A stretch of DNA of 34,816 nt from Pseudonocardia acidicola (GCF_012911935.1 NZ_JAAXLA010000074.1:1-34816), one strand, 5' to 3'; counted from the stretch's first letter, positions 24,336-32,517 are shown. Numbers and translations: made by a program. Notes: generated from the letters alone by a model not told the origin.

Positions 24336-25549
24336 CGCGGCGACACCGTCGCTTCCGTCATCGGGTCGGGGACGAGTCGGTGGATCTCGTCGGGGGACAG
24401 TCCCGCCTCGGTGAGGATTTCGGCGGTGTGCTGGCCGACCGCCGGGGGCTCGCGCATCGCACAGGAGCCCTCGGTGTCGATCGGCAGGCGCAGCTGTTTG
24501 AGGCCGTCGATGCGCGGGTCATCGGTCAGCGGCTCGGCGTCTCGCACGAGTGCGCGCTCGAGGGTGACCGGATGGGCCAGCGCCGTGGCGAGGTCGTTCA
24601 CGGGGCCGGCCGGCACTCCGGCGGCGGACACCCGGGCGAGCCAGTGCTCGGCGGGCGCGGTGGCCAGGCGCGCCTCGATCGCGGCCGTCAGGGCGTCGCG
24701 CTCGCGCACGCGGTCGGCCACGGTCCGGAACCGTGGGTCGGTCAGGACGTCTGGGATGTCCAGCGCCAGGCACATCTTCTCGAACAGGCGGTCGGTGGCG
24801 GCGGCAATCATCATCGCGCCGTCGGCCGTGCGGAACGCCTGGTAGGGCGCGGTGCTCGGTGCACCGGATCCCAGGCGGCCCGGGAAGGTGCCGGTGCCCA
24901 GGTAACCCATCACCTGGTGGCACATCAAGAAGAATGCGCTGTCCACCAGCGTCGCTTCCAGGTGCTGGGCCCCCGGCTCGTCGGCCCGGCGGGCGAGCGC
25001 GGCCTGGATCGCGGTGACGGCCCACAGGCCGGTGGAGACATCGACGATCGAGGGGGCGGCCCGCACCGGCCGTCCGTCCGGGTCACCGGTCATCTCCATG
25101 ATCCCGGTGAACGCCTGCACGATCGCGTCGTAGCCCGGCCGGTCGTGGCCGAGCGGACCCGTGCCGAACGCGCTGACCTTGCAGTGCACGACGCGCGGAT
25201 TGACCCGGCGGAGATCGGCGAAGCCCAGCCCGAGCCGCTCCGCGACACCGGGCCGGAAGGACTCGACCACGATGTCGGAACGGGCGGCGATCCGCAGGAC
25301 CGCGTCCCGCCCGACCGGGTCGGTGATGTCCAGCGCGGCGCTGCGCTTGTTGCGGTTGACGGTCAGGAAGACCGTGCTCTCCGGGCCCCACCGCGGCGGG
25401 AGGCTGCGCGTCGCCTCCCCGGACCGCGGACGCTCGACCTTGATGACATCGGCCCCGAGATCGGCGAGGATGAGACAGGCCAGCGGGCCCGCGATGTTCT
25501 CGCTCAGGTCGAGCACCCGAAGGCCCCGATAGGTCCGGTCCAGACTCAT
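24332..25549 (-). CDS. CaiB/BaiF (class III) CoA transferase (second copy)
   Basis: A 405-residue family III CoA transferase and a close paralogue of the one at 11202: YRGLRVLDLSENIAGPLA, ADLGADVIKVERP, PGYDAIVQAFTGIM with the catalytic Asp, RLGSGAPSTAPYQAFRTADG and AGVPAGPVNDL. ATG 25549 is preferred. Upstream in-frame starts exist (ATG 25600, TTG 25633) but would overlap a leader ORF and the operator. It is the first gene of the minus-strand operon and divergent from the acyl-CoA dehydrogenase. Confidence 0.92.
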   Translation of the reverse strand: MSLDRTYRGLRVLDLSENIAGPLACLILADLGADVIKVERPRSGEATRSLPPRWGPESTVFLTVNRNKRSAALDITDPVGRDAVLRIAARSDIVVESFRPGVAERLGLGFADLRRVNPRVVHCKVSAFGTGPLGHDRPGYDAIVQAFTGIMEMTGDPDGRPVRAAPSIVDVSTGLWAVTAIQAALARRADEPGAQHLEATLVDSAFFLMCHQVMGYLGTGTFPGRLGSGAPSTAPYQAFRTADGAMMIAAATDRLFEKMCLALDIPDVLTDPRFRTVADRVRERDALTAAIEARLATAPAEHWLARVSAAGVPAGPVNDLATALAHPVTLERALVRDAEPLTDDPRIDGLKQLRLPIDTEGSCAMREPPAVGQHTAEILTEAGLSPDEIHRLVPDPMTEATVSPR

Positions 25550-25566
25550 GCCGCCGCACCTGTCAT
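25546..25566 (-). other. Six-codon leader ORF coupled to the CaiB start
   Basis: ATG 25566 is preceded by GGGAGGTG (25571-25578), encodes MTGAAA, and its TGA overlaps the CaiB ATG (ATGA at 25546-25549). The same arrangement occurs before the TetR gene at 16564. It may provide ribosome loading for a weak CaiB start. Confidence 0.45.
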
Positions 25567-25628
25567 GAGGCACCTCCCACCCCCGCGTTGGGTCGGTCAT
25601 CGTCGCCTTGCCGCAGGTCACAAGGCGA

Positions 25629-25642
25629 AACAATCACTTGTT
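25629..25642. promoter_or_regulatory. Operator palindrome AACAA-N4-TTGTT (copy 5)
   Basis: AACAATCACTTGTT, perfect arms. It lies in the divergent region between the CaiB operon (leader ATG 25566, gene start 25549) and the acyl-CoA dehydrogenase (start 25713), so it can control both. Confidence 0.8.
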
Positions 25643-25712
25643 TGTTTCTAACACGGTCGGCTAGCGTGGTCAACGGACAAGCCCACGGCAGCGATCTACG
25701 GGAGTGACGGCG

Positions 25713-26849
25713 ATGGACTTCAGGCTCACCGACGAGCAGCAGCTGTGGAAGGACACGCTGCACCTGTTCATGGAGAAGGAGGTGGGCCGGGAGTACACGC
25801 GCAAGCACGACGAGTCGCGCGAGTTCCCCGAGGAGGCCTACCGCAAGATCGCCGACCGCGGTTGGCTGGGCCTGCTCGTGCCCGAGGAGCTCGGCGGCCT
25901 GGACGCGGACCCCGTGATGTATGCGATCTTCTGCGAGGCGATCGCGAAGTACAGCCTCGACTTCGCCGCCTGCGTCATGACGTCGATGTTCACCGCCACG
26001 AACATCGCCCACCACGGCACGGATGAGCAGAAGGAGAAGTACCTGCCCGGCTTCCTGGCCGGCGACATCAAGTTCAGCGTCTCGATCAGCGAGCCGGGTG
26101 CCGGATCCGACGCCGCCGCGGTGTCCACCAAGGCGGAACTGCAGGACGGGCACTGGGTGCTCAACGGCAACAAGACCTGGTGCTCGGGCGCGCACCTGCC
26201 GGGCACGGTGATCACCGTTCTGGCGCGCACGAGCCCCGAGCGGCACCGCGGGCTGAGCCTGATCCTGGTGCCGAACACCACCGAGGGCGTCGACATCCGC
26301 AAGCTCAACACCATCGTCCGGCGGAGTCTGGGGACCACCGAGATCTTCCTGACCGACGCCCGTGTGCCAGAAGGCAACATCATCGGCGGGCCGGGCGACG
26401 GCTGGACCATCATTGGCAACCACCTGGAGTGGGAGCGGCTGAGCCTGGCGGCGTCCTACGTCGGCAACGCTCGCACCGCGCTCGACGACACCATCACCTA
26501 CACGAAGGGCCGCACGCAGTTCGGCCGGCCGCTGTCGTCGTTCCAGGTGCTCAAGCACCGCATGGCCGAGAACGAGTGCGAGGTCGAGGCCGCGCGCCTG
26601 CTGGTCTACAACGCCGCCACCAAGATGCAGCGCGGAGAGCGGGCGATCAAGGAGGTGTCGATGGCAAAGGTGTTCGCCGCCGACGTCGCCTTCAAGACCT
26701 CGTTCAACGGGATGCAGGCCCTCGGTGGCTACGCTCAGCTGCCGGAGTACGACATGGAGCGCTACTTCCGCGAGGCCAAGCACGCCATGGTCGGCGGCGG
26801 GGCGAGCGAGATCCAGCGGAGCATCATCGCCAAGGAAATGGGGCTGTAG
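25713..26849 (+). CDS. Acyl-CoA dehydrogenase
   Basis: A 378-residue flavoprotein dehydrogenase that introduces the alpha,beta double bond into acyl-CoA. It has the N-terminal helical domain, the beta-domain FAD motif FSVSISEPGAGSDAAAV, RTQFGRPLSSFQ and the C-terminal GGYAQLPEYDMERYFREAKH. The usual catalytic Glu near the C-terminus (MCAD Glu376) is replaced by Gly (VGGGASEIQ). Glu241 in HLEWERLSLA lies at the isovaleryl-CoA dehydrogenase Glu254 position, so it is probably an alternative-base enzyme. ATG 25713 is chosen because GGGAG lies 8 nt upstream; GTG 25704 overlaps that site. Confidence 0.93.
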   Translation: MDFRLTDEQQLWKDTLHLFMEKEVGREYTRKHDESREFPEEAYRKIADRGWLGLLVPEELGGLDADPVMYAIFCEAIAKYSLDFAACVMTSMFTATNIAHHGTDEQKEKYLPGFLAGDIKFSVSISEPGAGSDAAAVSTKAELQDGHWVLNGNKTWCSGAHLPGTVITVLARTSPERHRGLSLILVPNTTEGVDIRKLNTIVRRSLGTTEIFLTDARVPEGNIIGGPGDGWTIIGNHLEWERLSLAASYVGNARTALDDTITYTKGRTQFGRPLSSFQVLKHRMAENECEVEAARLLVYNAATKMQRGERAIKEVSMAKVFAADVAFKTSFNGMQALGGYAQLPEYDMERYFREAKHAMVGGGASEIQRSIIAKEMGL

Positions 26850-26852
26850 ACG

Positions 26853-27870
26853 GTGGCCGACCCGCTCCGGGTCGGGATCATCGGCCTCAGCCGCGTCCGC
26901 GGGTGGCCGCGGCCGCCCACCTGCCGGCGCTGCGCGCGCTGCCGGCCTACAGGGTCCGGGCGCTCAGCGCCGGGATCCCGGAGTCCGCGGCCGCGCATGG
27001 CGTACCGGTGGCGTGTGCCAGCCGCCACGAGCTCGTCAAGGTGCCCGAGCACCACCACCATCTCGTCTCCGCGGCCCTCGAGGTCGGGAAGGTGGTGCTG
27101 TGCGGGTGGCCGCTCGGGAACTGGCCGGCCAGGGCCGAGGACCTTGCTGCCCGCGCGGCCTCCCGCCTTCGTCGGGCTGCAGGCCCGGTCGGCGCCCGCG
27201 GGTGCGGTTCGTGCGCGACCTCGTCGGGCAGGGCGCTGTCGGCGAGGTCCTCTCCGCGAGCGTGCTCCGTACCGGCGTTCGGTGGGGGCCGATCGTCGAT
27301 CCTTCCGTGGTCTATCTGATCGGCAGGGACAACGGGGCGACGCTGCTGACCATCCCCTTCGCGCACGCGGTCGACGCGGTCTGCCACGTGTTGGGCCAGT
27401 TCACCGCGCTGCAGGCCACCACCCGACGGTCGCTCGTGCGCCGCACGGACACGGGTGAGATGACGGCCATGACCGCCGAGGACCAGATCGTCGTCACCGG
27501 CACCCTGGAGGGCGGTGTCGTCGCCTCGGTGCACTACCGCGGCGGGCGCTCGACCGGCACCAACTTCCTGTGGCAGATCAACGGTGTGGTCCGCGGCCAC
27601 AGTGGGCACCTGCAGTACGGCCGGTCGAGGTCCTGCTCGACCCCGGCGGCGATGTGCTCGTCGCGCAAGCGGCCCCGGGATGGGTTGCGGGCCACAGCCA
27701 CCGATCCGGACTCGCTGTGCCACACCGTGGCCGAGGCGTATGCGCAGATCGCCGAGGCGATCTGGTGCGGCGCGGAAGGGCCGCCGACGTTCGCGGACGG
27801 GGTGCGCCGCCACCGAGTGCTCGCCGCGGTCGAGCGCGCGGCGAGCACGGGCAGCGTCAGCGGCTCGGCT
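26853..27870 (+). pseudogene. Gfo/Idh/MocA-family oxidoreductase, multiply frameshifted
   Basis: GTG 26853 opens with ADPLRVGIIGLSRVRGW, a Rossmann NAD(P)-binding start. The sequence then changes frame repeatedly: AAHLPALRALPAYRVRALSA (next frame), VPEHHHHLVSAALEVGKVVL with the family HH motif, FVGLQARSAP (another frame), and VRDLVGQGAVGEVLSASVLR. The C-terminal domain (NGATLLTIPFAHAVDAVCHV, HYRGGRSTGTNFLW) follows. Only four bases separate its start from the dehydrogenase stop, so it was the second gene of that operon. At least three frame breaks make it non-functional. Confidence 0.75.
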
Positions 27871-27887
27871 GACCCGTGGCCGGGAGC

Positions 27888-28502
27888 TCAGCCTCGCAGG
27901 GCGTGCCCGCCGGCGACCCGGTCGGGGTCGATGCGGAGCGGGCGGTCGTACGAGGGATCGCGGCGGTCCCGGGTGGGCAGCGGGCCGGTGCGCATGAACT
28001 CCAGCACGGCGGGCGGGAGCGCGTGCCGGATCGCCGTCATCGTGCTCGGGTCCTCCGGATCCGGCTGCGTGTCCAGCGGTGCCCAGTCCCGCACGCACAC
28101 CCTCGCGGCGATGGCCCACCGGCCGTCACGCCGCTCGAACCGGTCCACGTAGCGGCCGCCGCTCATCGCCAGCGGCGTGCCCTCGCGGTTCATGCCGCAG
28201 AACATGTAGTAGGTCTCGGTGTGCGCGACGTCGCCGTCCAGCTCGCATGTGTGGTTGAACAGGCAGTGCTGGTGGGACAGGTGCGTCGAGCCGTGCATGC
28301 CGACGACCCAGTCCGCGAACTCCTCGCGGTCGCCGACGAACATGCCGTGGTCGTCGATCGCGTCCTCGTGGTAGACCGACAACAGCAGGTCCCGATCGAG
28401 CCGGTCCACGCCCCGCGAGTAGCGCATCAGGCAGTCGAGGATCTCCTGCCGGTCACGCAGCTCACGGACGTTCCGCTCGATCTCCTCAGGGCTCATGGTC
28501 AT
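27888..28502 (-). CDS. NTF2-like/SnoaL_4 protein
   Basis: A 204-residue protein of the SnoaL-like (nuclear transport factor 2) fold: EILDCLMRYSRGVDRLDRDL with LLSVYHEDAIDDHG, STHLSHQHCLFNHTCELDGD, then RYVDRFERRDGRWAIAARVC. The YSRGVDR-D and YHEDAIDDHG pattern is typical of proteins annotated as ring-hydroxylating dioxygenase small-subunit-like or dehydratase-like. It may therefore act with the Rieske alpha subunit upstream; this is inference. The start is ATG 28502 with AAGGAGA upstream. A strong hairpin separates it from the SDR gene, so it is partly independent. Confidence 0.85.
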   Translation of the reverse strand: MTMSPEEIERNVRELRDRQEILDCLMRYSRGVDRLDRDLLLSVYHEDAIDDHGMFVGDREEFADWVVGMHGSTHLSHQHCLFNHTCELDGDVAHTETYYMFCGMNREGTPLAMSGGRYVDRFERRDGRWAIAARVCVRDWAPLDTQPDPEDPSTMTAIRHALPPAVLEFMRTGPLPTRDRRDPSYDRPLRIDPDRVAGGHALRG

Positions 28503-28538
28503 GACGTCTCCTTCGCGGCGTTGGGCAGAGACGCGGAA

Positions 28539-28571
28539 GACCCCGGTGCCGCGTCGCAGGGCACCGGGGTC
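28539..28571. terminator. Hairpin terminator after the SDR gene
   Basis: A perfect 12-bp stem, GACCCCGGTGCC (28539-28550) and GGCACCGGGGTC (28560-28571), with a 9-nt loop. It begins 10 bp past the minus-strand SDR stop (28581). It should end or attenuate the Rieske-ferredoxin-SDR transcript before the NTF2-like gene. Confidence 0.75.
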
Positions 28572-28580
28572 CGCCGACGA

Positions 28581-29417
28581 TCAGTTGTACTTGGCCAGGT
28601 AACCGGCGTCGACGGGCAGCGTCACACCCGTGACGTAGCGGGACTCGTCGGACGCCAGCCACGCCACCGCGTGGGAGATGTCCACCGGCTCCATCCACGG
28701 GACGGGCAACAGGTTCATCGCGGTGAACGTGTCACCGAAGTCGGCGACCGTCGGGTTCTCGACACCAGGGGCGAATGCGCTCCAGATCGCCTCGTTCTGG
28801 ATCATCTTGGTGTTCGTGGAGCTGGGGTGGATCGTGTTGGCCCGGATGAAGTGCGGGGCCAGTTCGTTGGCCAGCGTGCGCATCAGGCCGACCACGGCGT
28901 GCTTGCCCATGTTGTAGTGCACCTGGTTGGGGAAGCCGCGCATGCCCGCCGTCGAGCTGATGATGATGATCGAGCCGCCGTTGCCCTTCTCGATCATGTG
29001 CGGGACCGCGACCTTGCAGAGGTTGTACGGCCCGTGCATCTGCACGTCGATCATGTCGTGGTACATCTCGTCGGTCATGTCGACGAACGGCGCCGCCGAC
29101 CAGATGCCGGCGTTCGCCACCACGATGTCGAGCCGGCCGAACTCGCCGACGCCCTCGTCCACGGCGGCGGCAAGCGCGGCGCGGTCCCGGGCGTCGGCCT
29201 TCCGGGCGATCACCCGCCGGTCCTGCTGCTCGACCAGCTTGGCGGTCTCCTCGAGATCCGCCTGGCTGGCCATCTCATAGGACACGGAAGCGATCGGCTC
29301 GCAGATGTCGAGCGCGATGATGTCCGCCCCCTCCTCGGCCAGGCGTACCGCGTGGGCACGGCCCTGGCCGCGCCCCGCGCCGGTGATGACGGCGACCTTG
29401 CCGTCCAGCTTGCCCAT
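28581..29417 (-). CDS. Mycofactocin-coupled SDR dehydrogenase
   Basis: A 278-residue short-chain dehydrogenase. It has the nucleotide motif TGAGRGQG (12-19) and catalytic Ser154/155, Tyr168 and Lys172 (SSTAG, YNMGK). It also has the insertion after the second strand (DICEPIASVSYEMASQADLE) that marks the mycofactocin-associated subfamily. Members keep NAD tightly bound and pass electrons to the peptide-derived cofactor mycofactocin. Expected role: oxidation of an alcohol made by the Rieske oxygenase or P450. The start is ATG 29417 with GGAGGAAA upstream. It follows the ferredoxin gene and precedes a strong terminator. Confidence 0.92.
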   Translation of the reverse strand: MGKLDGKVAVITGAGRGQGRAHAVRLAEEGADIIALDICEPIASVSYEMASQADLEETAKLVEQQDRRVIARKADARDRAALAAAVDEGVGEFGRLDIVVANAGIWSAAPFVDMTDEMYHDMIDVQMHGPYNLCKVAVPHMIEKGNGGSIIIISSTAGMRGFPNQVHYNMGKHAVVGLMRTLANELAPHFIRANTIHPSSTNTKMIQNEAIWSAFAPGVENPTVADFGDTFTAMNLLPVPWMEPVDISHAVAWLASDESRYVTGVTLPVDAGYLAKYN

Positions 29418-29469
29418 GGTTTCCTCCGCTGCAGGTGACTGACGGTGCTGGTGCCCGGCCCGGAACCGG

Positions 29470-29676
29470 TCAGGTGGGATCGGATTCGATGAGCGCGATG
29501 GCTTCGGTCGGGCAGTCGTAGGCGGCGCGACGGACGGCGGCCAATCGGTCCTCACCGACCTGCTCGGCCTTCAGGGTGGCCAGCCCCTCGTCGTCCAGGT
29601 CGAAGGTTGCGGAATCGGCCAGCACGCAGTTGCCGTAGCCCTGGCAGACCCCGCGGTCCACCTTGATCGTGATCAT
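29470..29676 (-). CDS. Ferredoxin, single 3Fe-4S (or 4Fe-4S) cluster, Tyr variant
   Basis: A 68-residue ferredoxin of the actinobacterial P450-associated type (CxxXxxC...CP). Ligands are Cys11, Cys17 and Cys55-Pro, with Tyr14 at the position that is Cys in 4Fe-4S ferredoxins (CQGYGNC). The start at ATG 29676 is fixed by a near-perfect ribosome-binding site AGGAGGACCT (29678-29687). It lies 13 bp downstream of the Rieske oxygenase stop in the same operon. It could feed that oxygenase or the divergent P450. Confidence 0.92.
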   Translation of the reverse strand: MITIKVDRGVCQGYGNCVLADSATFDLDDEGLATLKAEQVGEDRLAAVRRAAYDCPTEAIALIESDPT

Positions 29677-29689
29677 GAGGTCCTCCTGG

Positions 29690-30799
29690 TCACCGCAGGC
29701 GCTTGGCAATCTCGCCGTGAAACGCGGTCAGCCTGCTCTCCGCGGTGTTGAACATGTTCTTCGTGAAGCCCTTGGAGCGGGCGACCTTGGTGAAGCCGTT
29801 GATGACCTCGGAGTCCTCCAGCAGGACATCGAGGAAGTGCTTCCAGTCCCGCTCGTTGTTGCGGGCCCACTTCTCGTCGGTCATGCCCGCCGGGGCGGGG
29901 CCGGCCATCTGGTAGGCGCACAGCAGGGTCTCGTCCGGCGACAGCGGCCAGGCGCTCCACATCTGCAGGTGCGTCGGGAAGCAGCTGAAGATGGTGTTCG
30001 GGAACGCCAGGTAGTGGCAGATATGGGTCTTCCGGTGGTCCGTGCTCGATACCCGGTCGGTCAGGCCGCGCACCGGCAGCGTCATCCACGAGTGCGGCGA
30101 CGCGATCTTGAGTGCGGCGTCGCGCCACAGCACGACCCCACCGAGCGTGTCCTGGTGGGTGAAGGGCACATGCCAGGTCTCGTTGAACGCGTCGACGACG
30201 ATCTTCCAGTTGGCCTGCAGCGTCACCGAGTGCCGGTACTGGGTCGTGTACCCGTCGAGCTCGTAGCCGGCCAGCTCCTCGCCGATCACCCCGAGGTAGT
30301 CCAGCAGCTCGGGGGTGTCATCGGAGAGCGTGAGCCAGATCCAGCCGCCCCACTCGGTCACGCGCACCGCGGGAGCCCGGAGGCCGTCGAGCAGTCCGGG
30401 ATCGAACGAGTCGCGCAGCGGCACGCTGCCGACGACGCCTTCCAGGTCGTACACGAAACCGTGCCAGGGGCACTTGATCCGGCCGGTGGGGCAGTGGCCG
30501 GACCCGTCGAGTAGCCGCGCGCCCCGGTGCTGGCACACGTTGTGCCAGGACGAGACCGTGCCGTCGTCGAGCCGGGTGATGACCACGCTCTGGTCGAGTT
30601 GATCCCAGACGACGTAGTCACGTGGCTTCGCGACGTCCGACGAGGGAAAGACCGGGAACCACGCCTCGAACAGGACGTCCTCCAGCTCGCGCCGGTATCG
30701 AGCCGGGTCGCGATAGACGTCGGCGTCGAGCACCGACGGTGCCAGGGGGTACTGCTCTTCGACCGAGGTGAGCCGGGCCTCGGCTCGGGTCTGCGTCAT
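29690..30799 (-). CDS. Rieske non-heme iron aromatic ring-hydroxylating oxygenase, alpha subunit
   Basis: A 369-residue oxygenase. The N-terminal Rieske [2Fe-2S] domain has Cys89-x-His91 (CQHRGARLL) and Cys110-x2-His113 (CPWHGF). The C-terminal catalytic domain has the mononuclear iron site AFNETWHVPFTH (His209, His214) and Asp328 in VLLEDSEV as probable third ligand. It hydroxylates or O-demethylates a cyclic substrate in the cytoplasm, taking electrons from a ferredoxin. No beta subunit is present, so it resembles the alpha-only group. The start is ATG 30799 with AAGGA upstream. It is first in its operon; two operator copies lie between it and the divergent P450. Confidence 0.93.
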   Translation of the reverse strand: MTQTRAEARLTSVEEQYPLAPSVLDADVYRDPARYRRELEDVLFEAWFPVFPSSDVAKPRDYVVWDQLDQSVVITRLDDGTVSSWHNVCQHRGARLLDGSGHCPTGRIKCPWHGFVYDLEGVVGSVPLRDSFDPGLLDGLRAPAVRVTEWGGWIWLTLSDDTPELLDYLGVIGEELAGYELDGYTTQYRHSVTLQANWKIVVDAFNETWHVPFTHQDTLGGVVLWRDAALKIASPHSWMTLPVRGLTDRVSSTDHRKTHICHYLAFPNTIFSCFPTHLQMWSAWPLSPDETLLCAYQMAGPAPAGMTDEKWARNNERDWKHFLDVLLEDSEVINGFTKVARSKGFTKNMFNTAESRLTAFHGEIAKRLR

Positions 30800-30851
30800 C
30801 GCGTCCTTCCCCTCAGCGGCGCGGGCGATGATGACGCCCGATCAAGGAACA

Positions 30852-30865
30852 AACAATCATTTGTT
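30852..30865. promoter_or_regulatory. Operator palindrome AACAA-N4-TTGTT (copy 6)
   Basis: AACAATCATTTGTT, perfect arms. A wider symmetry, GAACAAA (30847-30853) and TTTGTTC (30860-30866), also spans the site. It lies 52 bp upstream of the Rieske oxygenase ATG and is probably that promoter's operator. Confidence 0.8.
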
Positions 30866-30999
30866 CATCCAGCGTACGAGTGTGGCCGCCGGTAGTCAAC
30901 CATCTCGCGAGGCAGTGCTGGTCGGTCGCGCCGATGTCGGGCTCCGGGTGTCGCTCGGGGTGGCCATTGACGCCCTGTGATCTACGCCGCTACTCTCCA

Positions 31000-31013
31000 A
31001 ACAACTGATTGTT
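31000..31013. promoter_or_regulatory. Operator palindrome AACAA-N4-TTGTT (copy 7)
   Basis: AACAACTGATTGTT, with perfect 6-bp arms AAACAA/TTGTTT. It is on the P450 side of the divergent region, 134 bp from copy 6 and 259 bp before the P450 ATG. It probably marks the promoter of a longer transcript that first crossed the SDR remnant. Confidence 0.8.
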
Positions 31014-31125
31014 TCACATCGAGCGGCGGTCAGGGTCCAGCCGGCGCTGTGTTCAGCGCGTGATGACACACATGTCCCGGATCACCGCCGTTCGCGTGGG
31101 CGGTCCGAACACGGAGAGGAGTGGA

Positions 31126-31203
31126 CGCCTAGGGGCCAGCGACGAGGCCCGGTTCATCACCGGCACCGATCACCTCATCGACGGCGGCTACACGTTCCGG
31201 TAT
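31126..31203 (+). pseudogene. C-terminal scrap of an SDR gene
   Basis: In frame 1 the DNA reads LGASDEARFITGTDHLIDGG followed by YTFR, the hallmark C-terminal stretch of SDR proteins (SDEA-x-FVTG...DGG). The stop is lost, and upstream sequence (31014-31125) shows no SDR core. It is probably the end of an SDR gene that once lay between operator copy 7 and the P450, removed by deletion. Confidence 0.6.
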
Positions 31204-31272
31204 GCCGCCACGTCTCCCGCTTCAACGCCCTGTCCCGGCCAGAGCTGTCCCGGCCAGAGAGGTACACCCGCA

Positions 31273-32517
31273 ATGGCATTCAAGGCACAAGAGACCGACT
31301 TCACGGCGCCGACCCAGGACGACATCGACGAGTCGATCCGCAAGTACGGTCGCGACATCTACAACGACTTCGACCTCGACGACCCGGTCTTCAACGACAA
31401 GCACTTCGAGATCCTCGACGACCTGGTCGACAAGTGTCCGGTCGCGCACAGCAAGGTCGGCAAGGGCTACTACCTGGTCTCGCAGAACAAGCTCGTCCGC
31501 GAGGTGGGCCAGAACTGGCGCACCTTCTCGGCGGCCGGGGGGTACATGCCCAACCGCCCCGACGGGCTGCCCTTCCTGTTCCCCGAGGAGTCCGACCCGC
31601 CGCTGCACACCGCCTGGCGCTCGGCTCTGAACCCGTTCATGGGTCCGGCGGTCATCAATGACTACGAGGCGCAGATCCGCAAGGACGCCAACACCCTCAT
31701 CGACGCGTTCATCGAGAAGGGCGAGTGCGAGTTCGTCAGCGAGTTCGCCGCGGTGCTGCCCGGCTGGGCGTTCTTCAAGAACGTGCTCGGCGTGCCGGTC
31801 GAGGACCTCGACAAGCTGGTCGACGGCGTCGAGCAGGGCACGTTCTCGCCCGACCTCGAGGAGCGCGGCGCGAAGTTCGGTTTCGTGTTCCAGTACCTGG
31901 GTGACTACCTCAAGCAGCGCTCGGAGCAGCCGCCGCGCGGCGATATGGTGGACATGATCGCGGCCGGCGTCCCCTACGAGGACGGCACCACGTCGCCCTG
32001 GGAGCACCGCGTCTCGGTCCTGGTCGACATGACCTTCGGCGGCATCGCCACCACCACCTACGTCATGGCTTCCGCCATCAAGTGGCTGGCCGAGAACCCC
32101 GAAGCCCGCCAGCTGCTGCTCGACGACCCGGACACGTACATGCCGCGGGCGATCGAGGAGTTCGCGCGGGTGTTCGCGCCCGTGGTGGCGCTCGGGCGCA
32201 CGTGCACCAAGGACGTCGAGCTGGGCGGGCAGCAGCTCAAGGAAGGCGACTTCGTGATGATGGTCTACGCGGGCGCCTCCCGTGACCCGCGGGTGGTGGA
32301 GGACCCCAAGACGATCGACATCACGCGCGAGACCGTGCTGCACTCGGCCTTCGGCGTCGGCGTCCACCGGTGCATCGGCTCGAACCTCGCCCGGCTCGAG
32401 CTGCGTGCGACGTTCGAGGAGTGGCTCAAGCGGATCCCGGAGTACCGCGTTGTCGAGCCGCCGACGCACGTGAGCGGGTACCTGCGCTCGATGCGGACGC
32501 TGAAGCTCGCCTGGTGA
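31273..32517 (+). CDS. Cytochrome P450 monooxygenase
   Basis: A 414-residue soluble bacterial P450. Heme-binding loop FGVGVHRCIG has Cys367 as the axial ligand; the K-helix ExxR is Glu296-x2-Arg299 (EEFARVF). The I-helix reads FGGIATTTYV with conserved Thr260/261, but Ala259 stands where most P450s have Asp or Glu. ATG 31273 is chosen because GAGAGG lies upstream and homologous sequence begins there; the upstream in-frame part is an SDR scrap. It probably hydroxylates the cyclic growth substrate using the ferredoxin 39 bp downstream and the FAD reductase at 21388. The CYP family cannot be assigned by eye. Confidence 0.93.
   Translation: MAFKAQETDFTAPTQDDIDESIRKYGRDIYNDFDLDDPVFNDKHFEILDDLVDKCPVAHSKVGKGYYLVSQNKLVREVGQNWRTFSAAGGYMPNRPDGLPFLFPEESDPPLHTAWRSALNPFMGPAVINDYEAQIRKDANTLIDAFIEKGECEFVSEFAAVLPGWAFFKNVLGVPVEDLDKLVDGVEQGTFSPDLEERGAKFGFVFQYLGDYLKQRSEQPPRGDMVDMIAAGVPYEDGTTSPWEHRVSVLVDMTFGGIATTTYVMASAIKWLAENPEARQLLLDDPDTYMPRAIEEFARVFAPVVALGRTCTKDVELGGQQLKEGDFVMMVYAGASRDPRVVEDPKTIDITRETVLHSAFGVGVHRCIGSNLARLELRATFEEWLKRIPEYRVVEPPTHVSGYLRSMRTLKLAW

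Noticed and set aside
11174..31013. The palindromes as the KstR or KstR2 steroid regulon
   Set aside because: They resemble the KstR2 box, but the central positions are not CAAG/CTTG in most copies and no steroid ring-degradation genes (Kst, Hsa, Ipd types) were recognised. A related but separate regulator is more likely.
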